A stretch of 51,695 nucleotides of DNA. It comes from an uncultured Prevotellaceae bacterium (GTDB lineage: Bacteria > Bacteroidota > Bacteroidia > Bacteroidales > Bacteroidaceae). Positions 27,669 through 39,323 of this stretch are shown piece after piece. The stretch covers positions 1 through 51,695 of the forward strand of contig ONGG01000018.1 of assembly GCA_900317305.1 (NCBI GenBank), in the 5' to 3' direction. The position numbers were made by a program, and so were the translations under genes. Numbering within the stretch: position 1 is the stretch's first letter; every line of letters starts with the position of its first letter. Under the pieces are notes generated by a model that was not told the origin of the DNA, did not search any database, and saw only the letters and a list, made by a program, of their open reading frames with translations.

Positions 27669-27676
27669 CAAATATA
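27669..27676 (-). promoter_or_regulatory. Putative -7 promoter element for the adhesin-like gene
   Basis: TATATTTG on the minus strand fits TAnnTTTG and lies ~130 bases before the start codon, predicting an unusually long untranslated leader (27540-27662). The rest of the 340-base gap holds only the downstream terminator at 27826-27866 and AT-rich sequence. Confidence 0.5.
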
Positions 27677-27825
27677 ATCAATTTTTGCGAAAACCATTAC
27701 GAGAAAGGCCAAATTTTTAAAAATTTCTTAAATTTTGTTAGACCATGACCTTTATGGCCATAGATTGTTCTTTTTGACCTATTTATTCGTTGATAAATGA
27801 ATATTCCCTGGCTGACCTGTAAACA

Positions 27826-27866
27826 ATCCTGCCACGCTCGGTCCCATTAGGAGGGCGTGGCAGGAT
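27826..27866 (-). terminator. Hairpin terminator after the Omp28-like secreted gene
   Basis: A 12-bp stem (ATCCTGCCACGC / GCGTGGCAGGAT) with a 17-base loop, 14 bases past the stop codon on the minus strand; a modest T-run (TGTTT) follows. Confidence 0.7.
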
Positions 27867-27879
27867 CGTGGATGTTGTG

Positions 27880-29682
27880 TTATTTGACAAGCACTTTGAT
27901 GGTGGAACCATCGGAGAGGCGCACGACATTGACACCCTTCTGCGGTGTGCTGATCATACGTCCGTCGAGGGTATAGCGAGCCACCTCGCGCAAATTGCCT
28001 TCATGCATAATGCTGTTGTCGCGGATACCATCCGTTTCAGACACATAGCATTTTCCTGCATTGACAATCTTTCCAGAGTTGTCGACCAGGAATGCGGCCA
28101 CGGCGATGCAGTTGAGCTTGAGTGCGCTGCGCAACGGCTCCTTGGTGGGGAAGGGCAGTTGGTATTCCACGGTCTTGACATCACCCTTTGCAAGATAACC
28201 GAGGTCCATCTCATATTTTCCACCCTCATAGTAGGTGTTGATGGCCACATCGTTGAAATTCCAGAAGAAAGTGCTTTGTCCGAGCGATCCACCCGAGCCA
28301 AACATGGCCAGGTCGGCCGGCAGTTGGGATGACGAATATTGGGTATAGTAGTTGCTTTGCTTCCATGCACTCGAAGTGCCAGTGAGACTGTCGGCGAGGA
28401 GCACGATACCGAGTTGTGCGCCCGCCACATTGGCCTGAGGAGTGACCTTGATGGTAGCCACCACACCCGATGGGTCGTTGGGATTGTCCCAAGTGGCGTC
28501 TACATCCACCATGGCAAACGCACCCTTGTCCATTTCATTCTGGAAATCGACGAGAATATGGCGGTCAGACTCGGTGGTTCCATAATAGGGATCGCACTCG
28601 AAGTCGCGGTCGATGAGGCAAGATGGAGCGGCGTTGAGTCCGATGTTCTTGTATCGGGCAGGATACATGGGGTCGGAACTGTTGTACTGGTGGATGGCAA
28701 TACCCACGAAACCGAGTCCATAGGTCTCGTGCAGAAGGTCCATACCCACGAGTCCGCGCGGGCACCATCCGCAACCTGTGCCGGTAAATTCCTCCACCAC
28801 CACATTGCGTTTCACCTTGACGCCAACCACGATGCTGTTGTCGTCGGGTGTCTCATCCTCGCCACCGGCCACGCGTGAGAGCGTTACGGTGAGGTTCTTT
28901 TCGAATCCCACGCCTTCGGGCACATCATAGAGTACGGAGCTGACAGCTGCCTTGGAGCCACTGGCCACGAGGGTTGAGGCCGTGTAGGTATAGCTATAAC
29001 CCTCGGACGAGAAGGTGAGGTCGTAGTCGGTGAGGTCGACCTGTCCGCGGTTCTGGATGGTGGTGGTGATGTTGAGCACACCTGGAGTGGGCTGTATGCC
29101 CACGGCATCGATGAGCGAGGCATCAACCTGTGGCATGTTGTCGCCACCCACGAGGGCCTCAATGCTGCCCACGCCATCGGCGCTGATATCCTCCCATGCG
29201 GCGGTAGCACCCTTCTTGATAAAGGTAGTCTCGCTGATAGGCGCGCCCACCACCGATACGGTGGCATCGTTGTAACGCTGTGCGTAGGTAAAACCAATGT
29301 AGTAGGTCTTGCCGGCCTCAATGGCCACACCCTTATCGAGTGTCACGGCATTCCATCCCGACTGTGGCAGTTGCTCACCGCCGCGCTTGATGAGACCCTT
29401 TGCGAGGTTCTCACCGTCGAGCGACTCACGCACCCATACGACGAGCGAGTCGCAATATTTCACGCTCACCAGGGCAGCGTTCACGCCACGGATCTCGTTG
29501 CCCACATACCTGGAAAGGACTTCGGGAGTGAAGCGCACGGCAGCGCTCACCAATCCTTTTCCCTTCACGTTGTATTTACTGGCTGTGGCCACCTGACCGT
29601 CGCAATATCCCACGGCGATGTTGGCAGCAAAACTCATGCTGCATACCACTGTCATCAAAACAGAAAGTAAAAATTTTCTCAT
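27880..29682 (-). CDS. Secreted Omp28-related protein with CxxC thioredoxin-like domain and sorting-like tail
   Basis: 600 residues from the ATG giving MRKFLLSVLMTVVCSMSFA, a signal peptide; a GTG two codons earlier is less likely. Residues ~20-200 form an all-beta domain (GWNAVTLDKGVAIEAGKTYYIGFTYA), ~205-300 an Ig/CARDB-like domain (LNITTTIQNRGQVDLTDYDLTF). The Omp28-like domain begins near 300 with VVVEEFTGTGCGWCPRGLVGMD, containing GCGWC, a CxxC redox motif, and APSCLIDRDF as in the family. The end REVARYTLDGRMIS...GVNVVRLSDGSTIKVLVK resembles a sorting tail. It lies 122 bases downstream of the smaller Omp28 lipoprotein, with its own -7 box. Family function is not established; redox or folding work at the surface is inference. 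Confidence 0.85.
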   Translation of the reverse strand: MRKFLLSVLMTVVCSMSFAANIAVGYCDGQVATASKYNVKGKGLVSAAVRFTPEVLSRYVGNEIRGVNAALVSVKYCDSLVVWVRESLDGENLAKGLIKRGGEQLPQSGWNAVTLDKGVAIEAGKTYYIGFTYAQRYNDATVSVVGAPISETTFIKKGATAAWEDISADGVGSIEALVGGDNMPQVDASLIDAVGIQPTPGVLNITTTIQNRGQVDLTDYDLTFSSEGYSYTYTASTLVASGSKAAVSSVLYDVPEGVGFEKNLTVTLSRVAGGEDETPDDNSIVVGVKVKRNVVVEEFTGTGCGWCPRGLVGMDLLHETYGLGFVGIAIHQYNSSDPMYPARYKNIGLNAAPSCLIDRDFECDPYYGTTESDRHILVDFQNEMDKGAFAMVDVDATWDNPNDPSGVVATIKVTPQANVAGAQLGIVLLADSLTGTSSAWKQSNYYTQYSSSQLPADLAMFGSGGSLGQSTFFWNFNDVAINTYYEGGKYEMDLGYLAKGDVKTVEYQLPFPTKEPLRSALKLNCIAVAAFLVDNSGKIVNAGKCYVSETDGIRDNSIMHEGNLREVARYTLDGRMISTPQKGVNVVRLSDGSTIKVLVK

Positions 29683-29713
29683 AAGCACACTATATTTTAA
29701 ACTAATTTTGAGG

Positions 29714-29721
29714 CAAAAGTA
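29714..29721 (-). promoter_or_regulatory. Putative -7 promoter element for the larger Omp28-like gene
   Basis: TACTTTTG on the minus strand matches TAnnTTTG, 31 bases before the start codon. No -33 box at normal spacing; a TTTTTG lies at 13 bases. Confidence 0.5.
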
Positions 29722-29804
29722 GGCATTTCATTTTCAAAAACCTTAATTTTCACACGGATTTATCTTTTTCGAGGTCGTATTTCGATAAAAATACCACAAA
29801 CATG

Positions 29805-30614
29805 TTATTCTTCGATGGTGCCCGGAACCTCCAATTTGCTTTTGGTCACCTGGCAGATGCCCTGGTCGTTGTAGACAAAAGCCACCACCTCCATATTCTC
29901 CGGCACCCATTCGCTGTCGATGCCGCAAGTGAACGATTCCATCACCTCGGCACCCTCTTTCAAGCTGAAGTCGGTGCCCCAGGTGCCATTGACCGCCTTG
30001 CGGAACACATGGTTGTGCACATACTCGCGGTTGGTGCTGCCATCAGGCATATACTGGAACGCCGTGATGCCATTCTCGATGAGCCACACTTGCAGGTGTC
30101 CCGTGGTGTTGCCGTCGGTGCCAAGGGCACGCACATCGATGACCGCCTCTTTGCTCTCGGGGGCATAGCCACAAGTTACGTCAAGGGTCAGTGGTGCCGT
30201 CTTCGACAGTTCGTCGCGCACAAGCGTGCCCCATGAGGTGTAGTCGCTGGTTCCACGCCGGTCGATGACCCCCTTGGGCTGCGACTCCACTTTCCAATAG
30301 TCGAAATAGGCGTCGCCGTCCTCTGTCCACAGCGCATAGGGCACCCCTCTCACCGATTTGGAGAACGGGCCACTATGAATGCCTACAGCGATGACCGTGC
30401 CCTCGCCATACTGACCGATGAGGTTGGCGATCTCGTCGGTGGCGTTGGGGCAGTTGACGCACCGCTGCCCTGTGAAGTCCTCAATGAGCACGTTGCGGCT
30501 CGCCGACACGGGTTTCACATAGATGAGCCGCTCATCCTCGTCGATGTGACTGCAAGCCACCATCGTGGCCATCATCAACAAAGGCAGCAGATATATGGGT
30601 CGAAAAGTTTTCAT
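29805..30614 (-). CDS. Omp28-family outer-membrane lipoprotein with CxxC motif
   Basis: 269 residues. MKTFRPIYLLPLLMMATMVAC gives a lipobox with Cys21, followed by SHIDEDE, an acidic run suited to surface export. RNVLIEDFTGQRCVNCPNATDEIANLI holds a CxxC (RCVNCP) in a thioredoxin-like fold, and GVIDRRG matches the family's cis-Pro region. It begins 5 bases after the DUF6029 gene, in one operon with it and the TlpA-like gene. It shares the Omp28 fold with the larger secreted protein downstream. Confidence 0.9.
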   Translation of the reverse strand: MKTFRPIYLLPLLMMATMVACSHIDEDERLIYVKPVSASRNVLIEDFTGQRCVNCPNATDEIANLIGQYGEGTVIAVGIHSGPFSKSVRGVPYALWTEDGDAYFDYWKVESQPKGVIDRRGTSDYTSWGTLVRDELSKTAPLTLDVTCGYAPESKEAVIDVRALGTDGNTTGHLQVWLIENGITAFQYMPDGSTNREYVHNHVFRKAVNGTWGTDFSLKEGAEVMESFTCGIDSEWVPENMEVVAFVYNDQGICQVTKSKLEVPGTIEE

Positions 30615-30619
30615 CCGGA

Positions 30620-32254
30620 TTAGAAATTGTAGTTATACGAAATGGTGAAGCCCTTGCTTGCCGGCACGAACCGGCAAACGCCGCCCGAGCAGTTGTAGCC
30701 CGCGCGGGTGCGTCCGTAGCCAGCCTGGATGCGGTGTGAGCCCACATTGTAGGTCACGAGTCCCTGATAATAGTGAAGGTCGGTCTCGCCACAGTTATAC
30801 ATGTCGGAAACGGTGAACATGAAATGGGGAAGCACCGAAAGCTCGAGGAGCGCGAAAGCCCAGTCGCCCTGGTCCTCACCGGTGGTGAGATACTGGAGCT
30901 CGCCCCTGAGGGTGAGCTTGTTGTTGAACTTGTACTTGCCATCGGCCACGAAGATGTTGGAGTGGATCATGCCACCCTCGCCCTCTACAACGGTTTTGTT
31001 GTAGAACTGGTTCATATACATCAGGTTGATCTTGAAATCCTTGGTGAGCCGTTTGTCGATCTGCACGTTGATGTCCTGATAGTACATTTCGTCGCCCCAC
31101 TTCCAGAACGCGGAGCCGATGCCGTCGGAACCCGGCGTAGGGTTTCCTGCGTTGTCGATGCCATGCACATGCGAGAAGTTCACCTTCACGTTGGTGCCGT
31201 ATTTTCCACCGAGCACGGTCTTGCGCTTGAAATTGTAGCCCAGCTCAGCCTGATAGGCCCACTCGCCTCCGGGTTGGGTGGCATAGGGATAGAGGGCAGC
31301 CAGGGCATAGGTGTGGTCGAGCGTGAATGCCGGCAGGTGGTTGAGGAACGAGGAAGTGCCATTCATTGAGCGCCTGGAGCGGAAGGCCATGTTCTCGCTA
31401 CGTTTGGCCTGTAGCAAAAGGCTCATTCCCCGCTTCGAATACGAAGCCGAGAGCATGGCCACATGTCCTTTGCCATAAGTATAACCATTATCGAAAGAAG
31501 GGTCCTGTGACTTCTGGGCATATTCGGCCAGCACGCTCACATTGCCTTTCTGCACCCGTGCCCTGACATCGAAGGCGTTCACGTTCTCAGGCAGGTTGAG
31601 TTTGTGGCTGGCGTCGACAAAGATATCCTCTGTGCGCTCATGCTTGTTGACCATCGACGCACCGAGGGTAACGAAGGTGCCATTGTCTTGCATGGCCTTC
31701 GACCACTGGTCGATGTTCAGTTCCACGTCGCCACCCGAGACGAGGGCGTCGTTGTAACTCCAGTATCGCCGCTGGTATCCCGAGAGCGCCTTCAGGGTGA
31801 CACCCTTGAGGGGTTTGGCCATGACGCGTGCCCCCAGGAGCGAGTTGTCGATGCCAAGGCTCCGCTCCTCATAGGTACGCAGGATGAACCCGCTGCCAAA
31901 CTGCTCGTAGAAGTTTCCGAGGGTGATTTCCAGTTTCTCGGTATGCATCTTGGCATAGATGTTGGCCAGTCCCCATCCCTTGAAATCGTTCTCATATCCC
32001 GGAAGAGGGAATCGCATGAACTCCACCCTTGCGCCCACGTCGACGTTCTTGCTCATCATGTGCAGGTCGGCGTAGCTGTTGGTGAGCGCCCACTCGTCAT
32101 ATTTCTGGGCGCCGATATCAGTGTCTTCCTGCGGGAAGAGCACATCGCTCTGTATACTTCCCGTGAAAGTGATTTTGTCGTTGTTCTCGTTCTGTGCCAG
32201 GAGCGACAAAGGCAGGGCCATCGCTACGACAGCCAATAGTGAAAGTCTTCTCAT
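30620..32254 (-). CDS. DUF6029-family outer-membrane protein
   Basis: 544 residues with signal peptide MRRLSLLAVVAMALPLSLLAQ. The mature part is a run of amphipathic strands rich in Tyr/Trp/Phe and Gly (ITFTGSIQSDVLFPQ, LEITLGNFYEQFGSGFILRTYEERSLG, KDFKINLMYMNQFYNKT) ending in FTISYNYNF, a terminal Phe as in outer-membrane beta-barrels. The GNFYEQFGSG(F/L)ILR(T/A)YE block is typical of the DUF6029 family. It starts 3 bases after the TlpA-like gene and ends 5 bases before the Omp28 lipoprotein gene. Function of the family is unknown; conserved linkage to thioredoxin-like and Omp28 genes suggests a shared envelope role. Confidence 0.85.
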   Translation of the reverse strand: MRRLSLLAVVAMALPLSLLAQNENNDKITFTGSIQSDVLFPQEDTDIGAQKYDEWALTNSYADLHMMSKNVDVGARVEFMRFPLPGYENDFKGWGLANIYAKMHTEKLEITLGNFYEQFGSGFILRTYEERSLGIDNSLLGARVMAKPLKGVTLKALSGYQRRYWSYNDALVSGGDVELNIDQWSKAMQDNGTFVTLGASMVNKHERTEDIFVDASHKLNLPENVNAFDVRARVQKGNVSVLAEYAQKSQDPSFDNGYTYGKGHVAMLSASYSKRGMSLLLQAKRSENMAFRSRRSMNGTSSFLNHLPAFTLDHTYALAALYPYATQPGGEWAYQAELGYNFKRKTVLGGKYGTNVKVNFSHVHGIDNAGNPTPGSDGIGSAFWKWGDEMYYQDINVQIDKRLTKDFKINLMYMNQFYNKTVVEGEGGMIHSNIFVADGKYKFNNKLTLRGELQYLTTGEDQGDWAFALLELSVLPHFMFTVSDMYNCGETDLHYYQGLVTYNVGSHRIQAGYGRTRAGYNCSGGVCRFVPASKGFTISYNYNF

Positions 32255-32257
32255 AGC

Positions 32258-32746
32258 CTATTGCACCAGTTCGCGGACTTTCTCAATGAGTTCCTGCTCG
32301 GCTCCCTCGGTGTAGCCGTTGTGGCGGTATACGATTTTCCCGGTTCCATCGACGATGAGCACATAGGGAATCATCTGTATGCCGAGAGCCTTCTGGAACT
32401 CCATATTGGTATCGAGAATCACGTCGTATGTCCATCCGTGGTTGTCGACAAGCGGCTTCACCTTATTAATATTATGTGCTTGGTCGACGGAGATGGCATA
32501 GATTTTCACGCCAGTCTCCTCCTGCCAGTCCTCATATACCTCGTTGATGGCATCGAGCTCACGGTTGCATGGCTTGCACCAAGTGGCGAAGAAGTCGATG
32601 ATGAAAGGCTTTCCGTTGTTGGAGATGGTGTCGGTGCGCACGGTCTTTCCCTCCATCGTCTTGAGAGTGATAGCGGGCAACTGGGCATTGGTGTGGCCAA
32701 CAAACCCGAAAAGGGTGATGATGAGTATAAACAAGTATTTTTTCAT
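32258..32746 (-). CDS. Periplasmic TlpA/ResA-like thiol-disulfide oxidoreductase
   Basis: 162 residues from ATG giving MKKYLFILIITLFGFVGHTNAQ, a signal peptide; a TTG ten codons upstream is rejected because it overlaps the -7 element. The active site is DFFATWCKPCNREL (WCxPC), with the cis-Pro in IQMIPYVLIVDG. It should work as a thiol-disulfide exchange protein outside the inner membrane. It is the first gene of a tight operon with DUF6029 (3-base gap) and Omp28 (5-base gap) genes. Confidence 0.93.
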   Translation of the reverse strand: MKKYLFILIITLFGFVGHTNAQLPAITLKTMEGKTVRTDTISNNGKPFIIDFFATWCKPCNRELDAINEVYEDWQEETGVKIYAISVDQAHNINKVKPLVDNHGWTYDVILDTNMEFQKALGIQMIPYVLIVDGTGKIVYRHNGYTEGAEQELIEKVRELVQ

Positions 32747-32773
32747 ATTTCCTTTGTAGTTTATATTGACATG

Positions 32774-32781
32774 CAAAAATA
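32774..32781 (-). promoter_or_regulatory. Putative -7 promoter element for the TlpA-DUF6029-Omp28 operon
   Basis: TATTTTTG on the minus strand, matching TAnnTTTG, 27 bases before the TlpA-like ATG. Confidence 0.55.
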
Positions 32782-32878
32782 GTTATAAACACGCATTAAA
32801 ATTGAGTTTTTAGTGTTAAATTATGTTTAATACATCTATTTCTACTAACATCTTTTCAGTTTGGCGCAGTCAATGAAA

Positions 32879-32918
32879 ATGGAGCAAAGGGGTCGTTTCC
32901 GACATCCCTTTGCTCCAT
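32879..32918 (-). terminator. Terminator after the GH51 gene
   Basis: A perfect 13-bp stem (ATGGAGCAAAGGG / CCCTTTGCTCCAT) with a 14-base loop, 36 bases past the GH51 stop codon on the minus strand, followed by TTTCATTG. Confidence 0.8.
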
Positions 32919-32954
32919 CTTTACTATCCAGTGATACGGACTGTCTGAAAAAAA

Positions 32955-34883
32955 TCAGAAACTCAGCACCACGAAACTGCGAGCAGGCACAGGCACTGCG
33001 ATTTTGTTACCCTCGGCAGAGAAAGTGGCCTTGGCTGGCTTCACCATCTCGCGCTTGCCCACGAGGTTCTCCATCTTCTTGTCGCCGGTGAGGAGTACGC
33101 TCTCCACCTGTCCCACGCTCTTCATTCCCTTACAGGTAATCTCGACGTTCTGGTCGGTATCGAGTGCATTCACCAACTTGATGTAGCGCTTGTTGGCCGT
33201 CTTGTCGAGCACAGCGCTGGCATAGAGTCCATCCTTTCCTGTTACGGCCTTGCCATCCTCGGTGAGCTTGAGCACGTTGGTGCCTTTATAGGTGCCATAG
33301 AGCATCTGCACATACCAGTTGGCCGAGCGGGCTGTCTGCAGGTTGTCGAACCAGATGAGGTCGGGTTTCCACTGCCATCCCTCGACATGAGCGAAGAGAG
33401 GTGCGTAGGTAGCCTGCCACACCACGTCGGCATTGCGCTCCAGTCCGGTCATGAAAGCGGCCTCCGAGAGAGCAGCCTCCCAGTTGTTGAGGTCGCCCTT
33501 GCCATGGGCGGCATACTCGCCGGCAAACACCTTCGGGCCCTTGCGGTCGTAGTTGTCGTAACGGGCGGCGTTGTCGAGGAACCACTGTGGCGGTTTGTAG
33601 TAGTGCTCGTCGACGAGGTCGACCTTGAGCCGCTTCATCTCCTGCCATCCGTAGTCGAAGTCCTTGCCGTCGGCCGACGGTCCGCTGGTACCGCAAATCT
33701 TGATATTGGGGTATTTGGCGCGGATGGCCTTGACGAACTTCTCCAATCGTGGGGGATAGAGCTCGCCCCACTGCTCGTTGCCGATACCGATCTGCTTGAG
33801 GTTGAAGGGAGCAGGGTGGCCCATCTCGGCACGCAGTTTGCCCCATTTGGTATCGGTGGAGCCATTGGCGAACTCGATGAGGTCGAGCGCATCGTCGATA
33901 TACGGCTGCAGGTCGTCGACGGCCACGTGGGCATCGTCGGTCTTGTTCTGGAACTGGCAGGCCAGTCCGCAACTGAGCACGGGCAGCGGCTCTGCCCCTA
34001 TCTCCTCGGAGAGGATGAAGAACTCATAGAATCCCAGTCCGTAGGTCTGGAAGTAGTTGGGATACATGCGGTGGGCGAAGGTGTAGTTCCACCGGTTCTC
34101 GTTGAGCGGACGGTTCTCCACCTTCCCTACAGAGTTCTTCCACTGGTAGCGGGTCTCGAGGTCGGTACCCTCTACGATACATCCGCCGGGGAAGCGGAAG
34201 ATGCCAGGATGCAGGTCGGCAAGGTCTTTCACCAGGTCGGCACGCAGTCCGTTCCAGTTGTCGGAGGGGAAGAGCGACACATGGTCGAGGTCTACGCCCT
34301 GAGCGGTCTCGAGGAAGACGCGCATGAGTCCCTTGGGCTCGGTCTGGTTGGGTGTGAGCGATGCCGTGTATTTCTTCCAATCACTGCTGTTGATGGTGAT
34401 GCGCTGGGTGGTAATGATGTTGTTGTTGGCGTTCACCAGTTCCACGCGGATGCGTGCGGGTGCGCTGCCACTGTCGTGCAGTCGGGCATAGACGGAGAAG
34501 TCGTAGCGCAGTCCTTTCTTGAATCCCATGCCGAAGAATCCGCGGTTCTCCAGGCCGGTGCGTTTCTCAATATGTCCGGAGTCGCCGAGCACCACATAGT
34601 GCGGGTTGCGGTCGAAGGCCGGGCGCTGGTCGCTCACCTGCACGTTTCCGAAGGCGTTCCACCCCATGAGGCGTGTGGGGAACTCGAAGGAGCGGTTCTG
34701 CACCATCTCGGCATAGAGTCCGCCATCGGCGCCGAAGTTGATGTCCTCGAAGAAGATGCCATACATGGTGGGCTGGATGACAGCCCCTGGCTTGTTGGCT
34801 TGCACGGTGAGTTGCCGCTGAGCGTTGGCACTGAGCGACACCATGGCCATGATGGCCACTGCTGTGAAGAGTTGTTTTCTCAT
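32955..34883 (-). CDS. GH51 alpha-L-arabinofuranosidase, secreted
   Basis: 642 residues with signal peptide MRKQLFTAVAIMAMVSLSANA. It should release arabinose from arabinan, arabinoxylan or arabinogalactan side chains. Seen: PTMYGIFFEDINFGADGGLYAE at the N-terminus, a carbohydrate-binding-like insertion (~90-205), FRFPGGC, then the clan GH-A acid/base in IGIGNEQWGE (Glu370) and the nucleophile in KVFAGEYAAH (Glu456). A C-terminal beta domain follows from ~520. It lies 131 bases after a GH2 beta-galactosidase on the same strand but has a terminator and -7 box between, so it can be transcribed separately. Confidence 0.95.
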   Translation of the reverse strand: MRKQLFTAVAIMAMVSLSANAQRQLTVQANKPGAVIQPTMYGIFFEDINFGADGGLYAEMVQNRSFEFPTRLMGWNAFGNVQVSDQRPAFDRNPHYVVLGDSGHIEKRTGLENRGFFGMGFKKGLRYDFSVYARLHDSGSAPARIRVELVNANNNIITTQRITINSSDWKKYTASLTPNQTEPKGLMRVFLETAQGVDLDHVSLFPSDNWNGLRADLVKDLADLHPGIFRFPGGCIVEGTDLETRYQWKNSVGKVENRPLNENRWNYTFAHRMYPNYFQTYGLGFYEFFILSEEIGAEPLPVLSCGLACQFQNKTDDAHVAVDDLQPYIDDALDLIEFANGSTDTKWGKLRAEMGHPAPFNLKQIGIGNEQWGELYPPRLEKFVKAIRAKYPNIKICGTSGPSADGKDFDYGWQEMKRLKVDLVDEHYYKPPQWFLDNAARYDNYDRKGPKVFAGEYAAHGKGDLNNWEAALSEAAFMTGLERNADVVWQATYAPLFAHVEGWQWKPDLIWFDNLQTARSANWYVQMLYGTYKGTNVLKLTEDGKAVTGKDGLYASAVLDKTANKRYIKLVNALDTDQNVEITCKGMKSVGQVESVLLTGDKKMENLVGKREMVKPAKATFSAEGNKIAVPVPARSFVVLSF

Positions 34884-34921
34884 TGTTTTGAATTAGCGTT
34901 TGTAGGTTTCGGTTATTTCTG

Positions 34922-34929
34922 CAAAAATA
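34922..34929 (-). promoter_or_regulatory. Putative -7 promoter element for GH51
   Basis: TATTTTTG on the minus strand, 38 bases before the GH51 start and directly after the terminator hairpin of the upstream GH2 gene. Confidence 0.5.
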
Positions 34930-34932
34930 CAA

Positions 34933-34960
34933 AAAATCCACCTCAAGCGAGGTGGATTTT
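34933..34960 (-). terminator. Terminator of the GH2 gene
   Basis: A 12-bp perfect stem (AAAATCCACCTC / GAGGTGGATTTT) with a 4-base loop, followed on the minus strand by TTGTATTTTTG, 54 bases after the GH2 stop. Confidence 0.85.
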
Positions 34961-35014
34961 CTAATTATTTGGGTGGATTTTCCAAAATTCTTCCCGAAGA
35001 AGGGCTAGTTGTCC

Positions 35015-38179
<3,165 letters not shown>

Positions 38180-38189
38180 TTATGCAGGG

Positions 38190-38197
38190 CAAATTTA
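38190..38197 (-). promoter_or_regulatory. Putative -7 promoter element for GH2
   Basis: TAAATTTG on the minus strand, 49 bases before the GH2 ATG, in the divergent gap with the alpha/beta hydrolase gene. Confidence 0.5.
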
Positions 38198-38250
38198 GAA
38201 AAAAAAAACCAAAATGTGTGATGTTGGGCAGATAAGTGGTGAAAAATACG

Positions 38251-38258
38251 TAATTTTG
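38251..38258 (+). promoter_or_regulatory. Putative -7 promoter element for the hydrolase fusion gene
   Basis: TAATTTTG on the plus strand, 36 bases before the ATG, fits TAnnTTTG. With the GH2 element it makes a compact divergent promoter pair. Confidence 0.5.
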
Positions 38259-38294
38259 TGACGCGAACCCCATGTTTAATCCAATACACAAGAT

Positions 38295-39293
38295 ATGGCA
38301 GAGAACAAATACCTGACCCAGTATCCCGATGTGATGAACGGTAAGAAAGTGATGTATGTGCACGGCTTCGGCTCCTCGGCCCGCACCGGAACCGTAGACA
38401 GGCTGCGCCGTGTGCTGTGCAACGCCACGGTGATAGCCGAGGACATGCCCCTACATCCCCAGGAGGCCCTGGACCTGCTCCATCGGATGTGCGAGGCCGA
38501 GCGGCCCGACCTGATCATCGGCACCTCGATGGGAGGCATGTATACCGAGATGCTCTACGGCTACGACCGCATTGTGCTCAACCCCGCCTTCAAGATAGGC
38601 GAGACGATGGTGGAGCACGGCATGACTGGCGCGCAGACGTTCTTCAACCCCCGCAAGGATGGTGTGCAGAAGTTCTTTGTCGACAACAATCTGGTGAAGG
38701 AATACAAACGGATGACAGAGCAATGCTTCAGCGGAGTGACCGACGAGGAGCGCCAGCGCGTGTGGGGCCTGTTTGGCGACAAGGACGACCTGGTAGACAC
38801 ATTCGGCCTCTTCCACCAGCACTATCCCAATGCCATCCACTTCCATGGCGGGCACCGCATGGACGAGCACTCCTACATGCACTCGGTGCTGCCCGTGGTG
38901 CGGTGGATAGACGACATGCAGGAAGGCCGCGAGCGCCCCGTGGTAATGATCACGCAAGACAGCGTGCGCGATGACTATGGCCAGGCTCGGAGCAGTTCAC
39001 AAAAGGCATTCCGCCGCCTCATCGAGACCTATGACGTATACTTGGTGGCCCCGGCAGCATTCAATGGCCGCAACGAGATGGCGCAGGTCATCGACTGGAT
39101 GGAAGACATCTTCGACGCTCCCGCCTACAACCATGTGATTTTCGCCAACCAGCCCCATTTGCTGATGGGCGACTATCTCATCGACACCGCCGAGCACGAC
39201 CGCTTCATGGGCACCACGATATGCCTGGGCAGCGACAGTTTCAAGACCTGGGAACAAATCATCGAGTATTTCGACCGGTTGGGCGGACAATAA
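38295..39293 (+). CDS. YqiA/YcfP-like alpha/beta hydrolase fused to a degenerate 5'-nucleotidase-like (HAD) domain
   Basis: 332 residues, cytoplasmic. Residues ~15-205 are an alpha/beta hydrolase of the YqiA/YcfP type: MYVHGFGSS, IIGTSMGGMYTE (nucleophile Ser78 in GTSMGG), LFGDKDD (Asp162 region) and GGHRM (His187). Residues ~214-332 resemble the deoxyribonucleotidase-like NT5C family (YDVYLVAPAAFNGRN, WMEDIFD, HLLMGDYLID, FKTWEQIIEYF). In that domain the HAD DxD loop is absent (VVMITQDSVRDDY), the conserved Lys before LL.GDYLID is replaced (NQPHLLMG), and DYLIDD is DYLIDT. The second half is therefore probably a binding or regulatory module rather than a phosphatase. Substrates are unknown. 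Confidence 0.75.
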   Translation: MAENKYLTQYPDVMNGKKVMYVHGFGSSARTGTVDRLRRVLCNATVIAEDMPLHPQEALDLLHRMCEAERPDLIIGTSMGGMYTEMLYGYDRIVLNPAFKIGETMVEHGMTGAQTFFNPRKDGVQKFFVDNNLVKEYKRMTEQCFSGVTDEERQRVWGLFGDKDDLVDTFGLFHQHYPNAIHFHGGHRMDEHSYMHSVLPVVRWIDDMQEGRERPVVMITQDSVRDDYGQARSSSQKAFRRLIETYDVYLVAPAAFNGRNEMAQVIDWMEDIFDAPAYNHVIFANQPHLLMGDYLIDTAEHDRFMGTTICLGSDSFKTWEQIIEYFDRLGGQ

Positions 39294-39323
39294 CGACCAG
39301 CCGGAATCACGGCAATAGGCTTA

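Noticed and set aside
33387-34964. 525-codon plus-strand open frame opposite GH51
   Set aside because: Antisense shadow; no signal, no motifs, Val/Leu/Glu-rich pattern typical of reversed codons.
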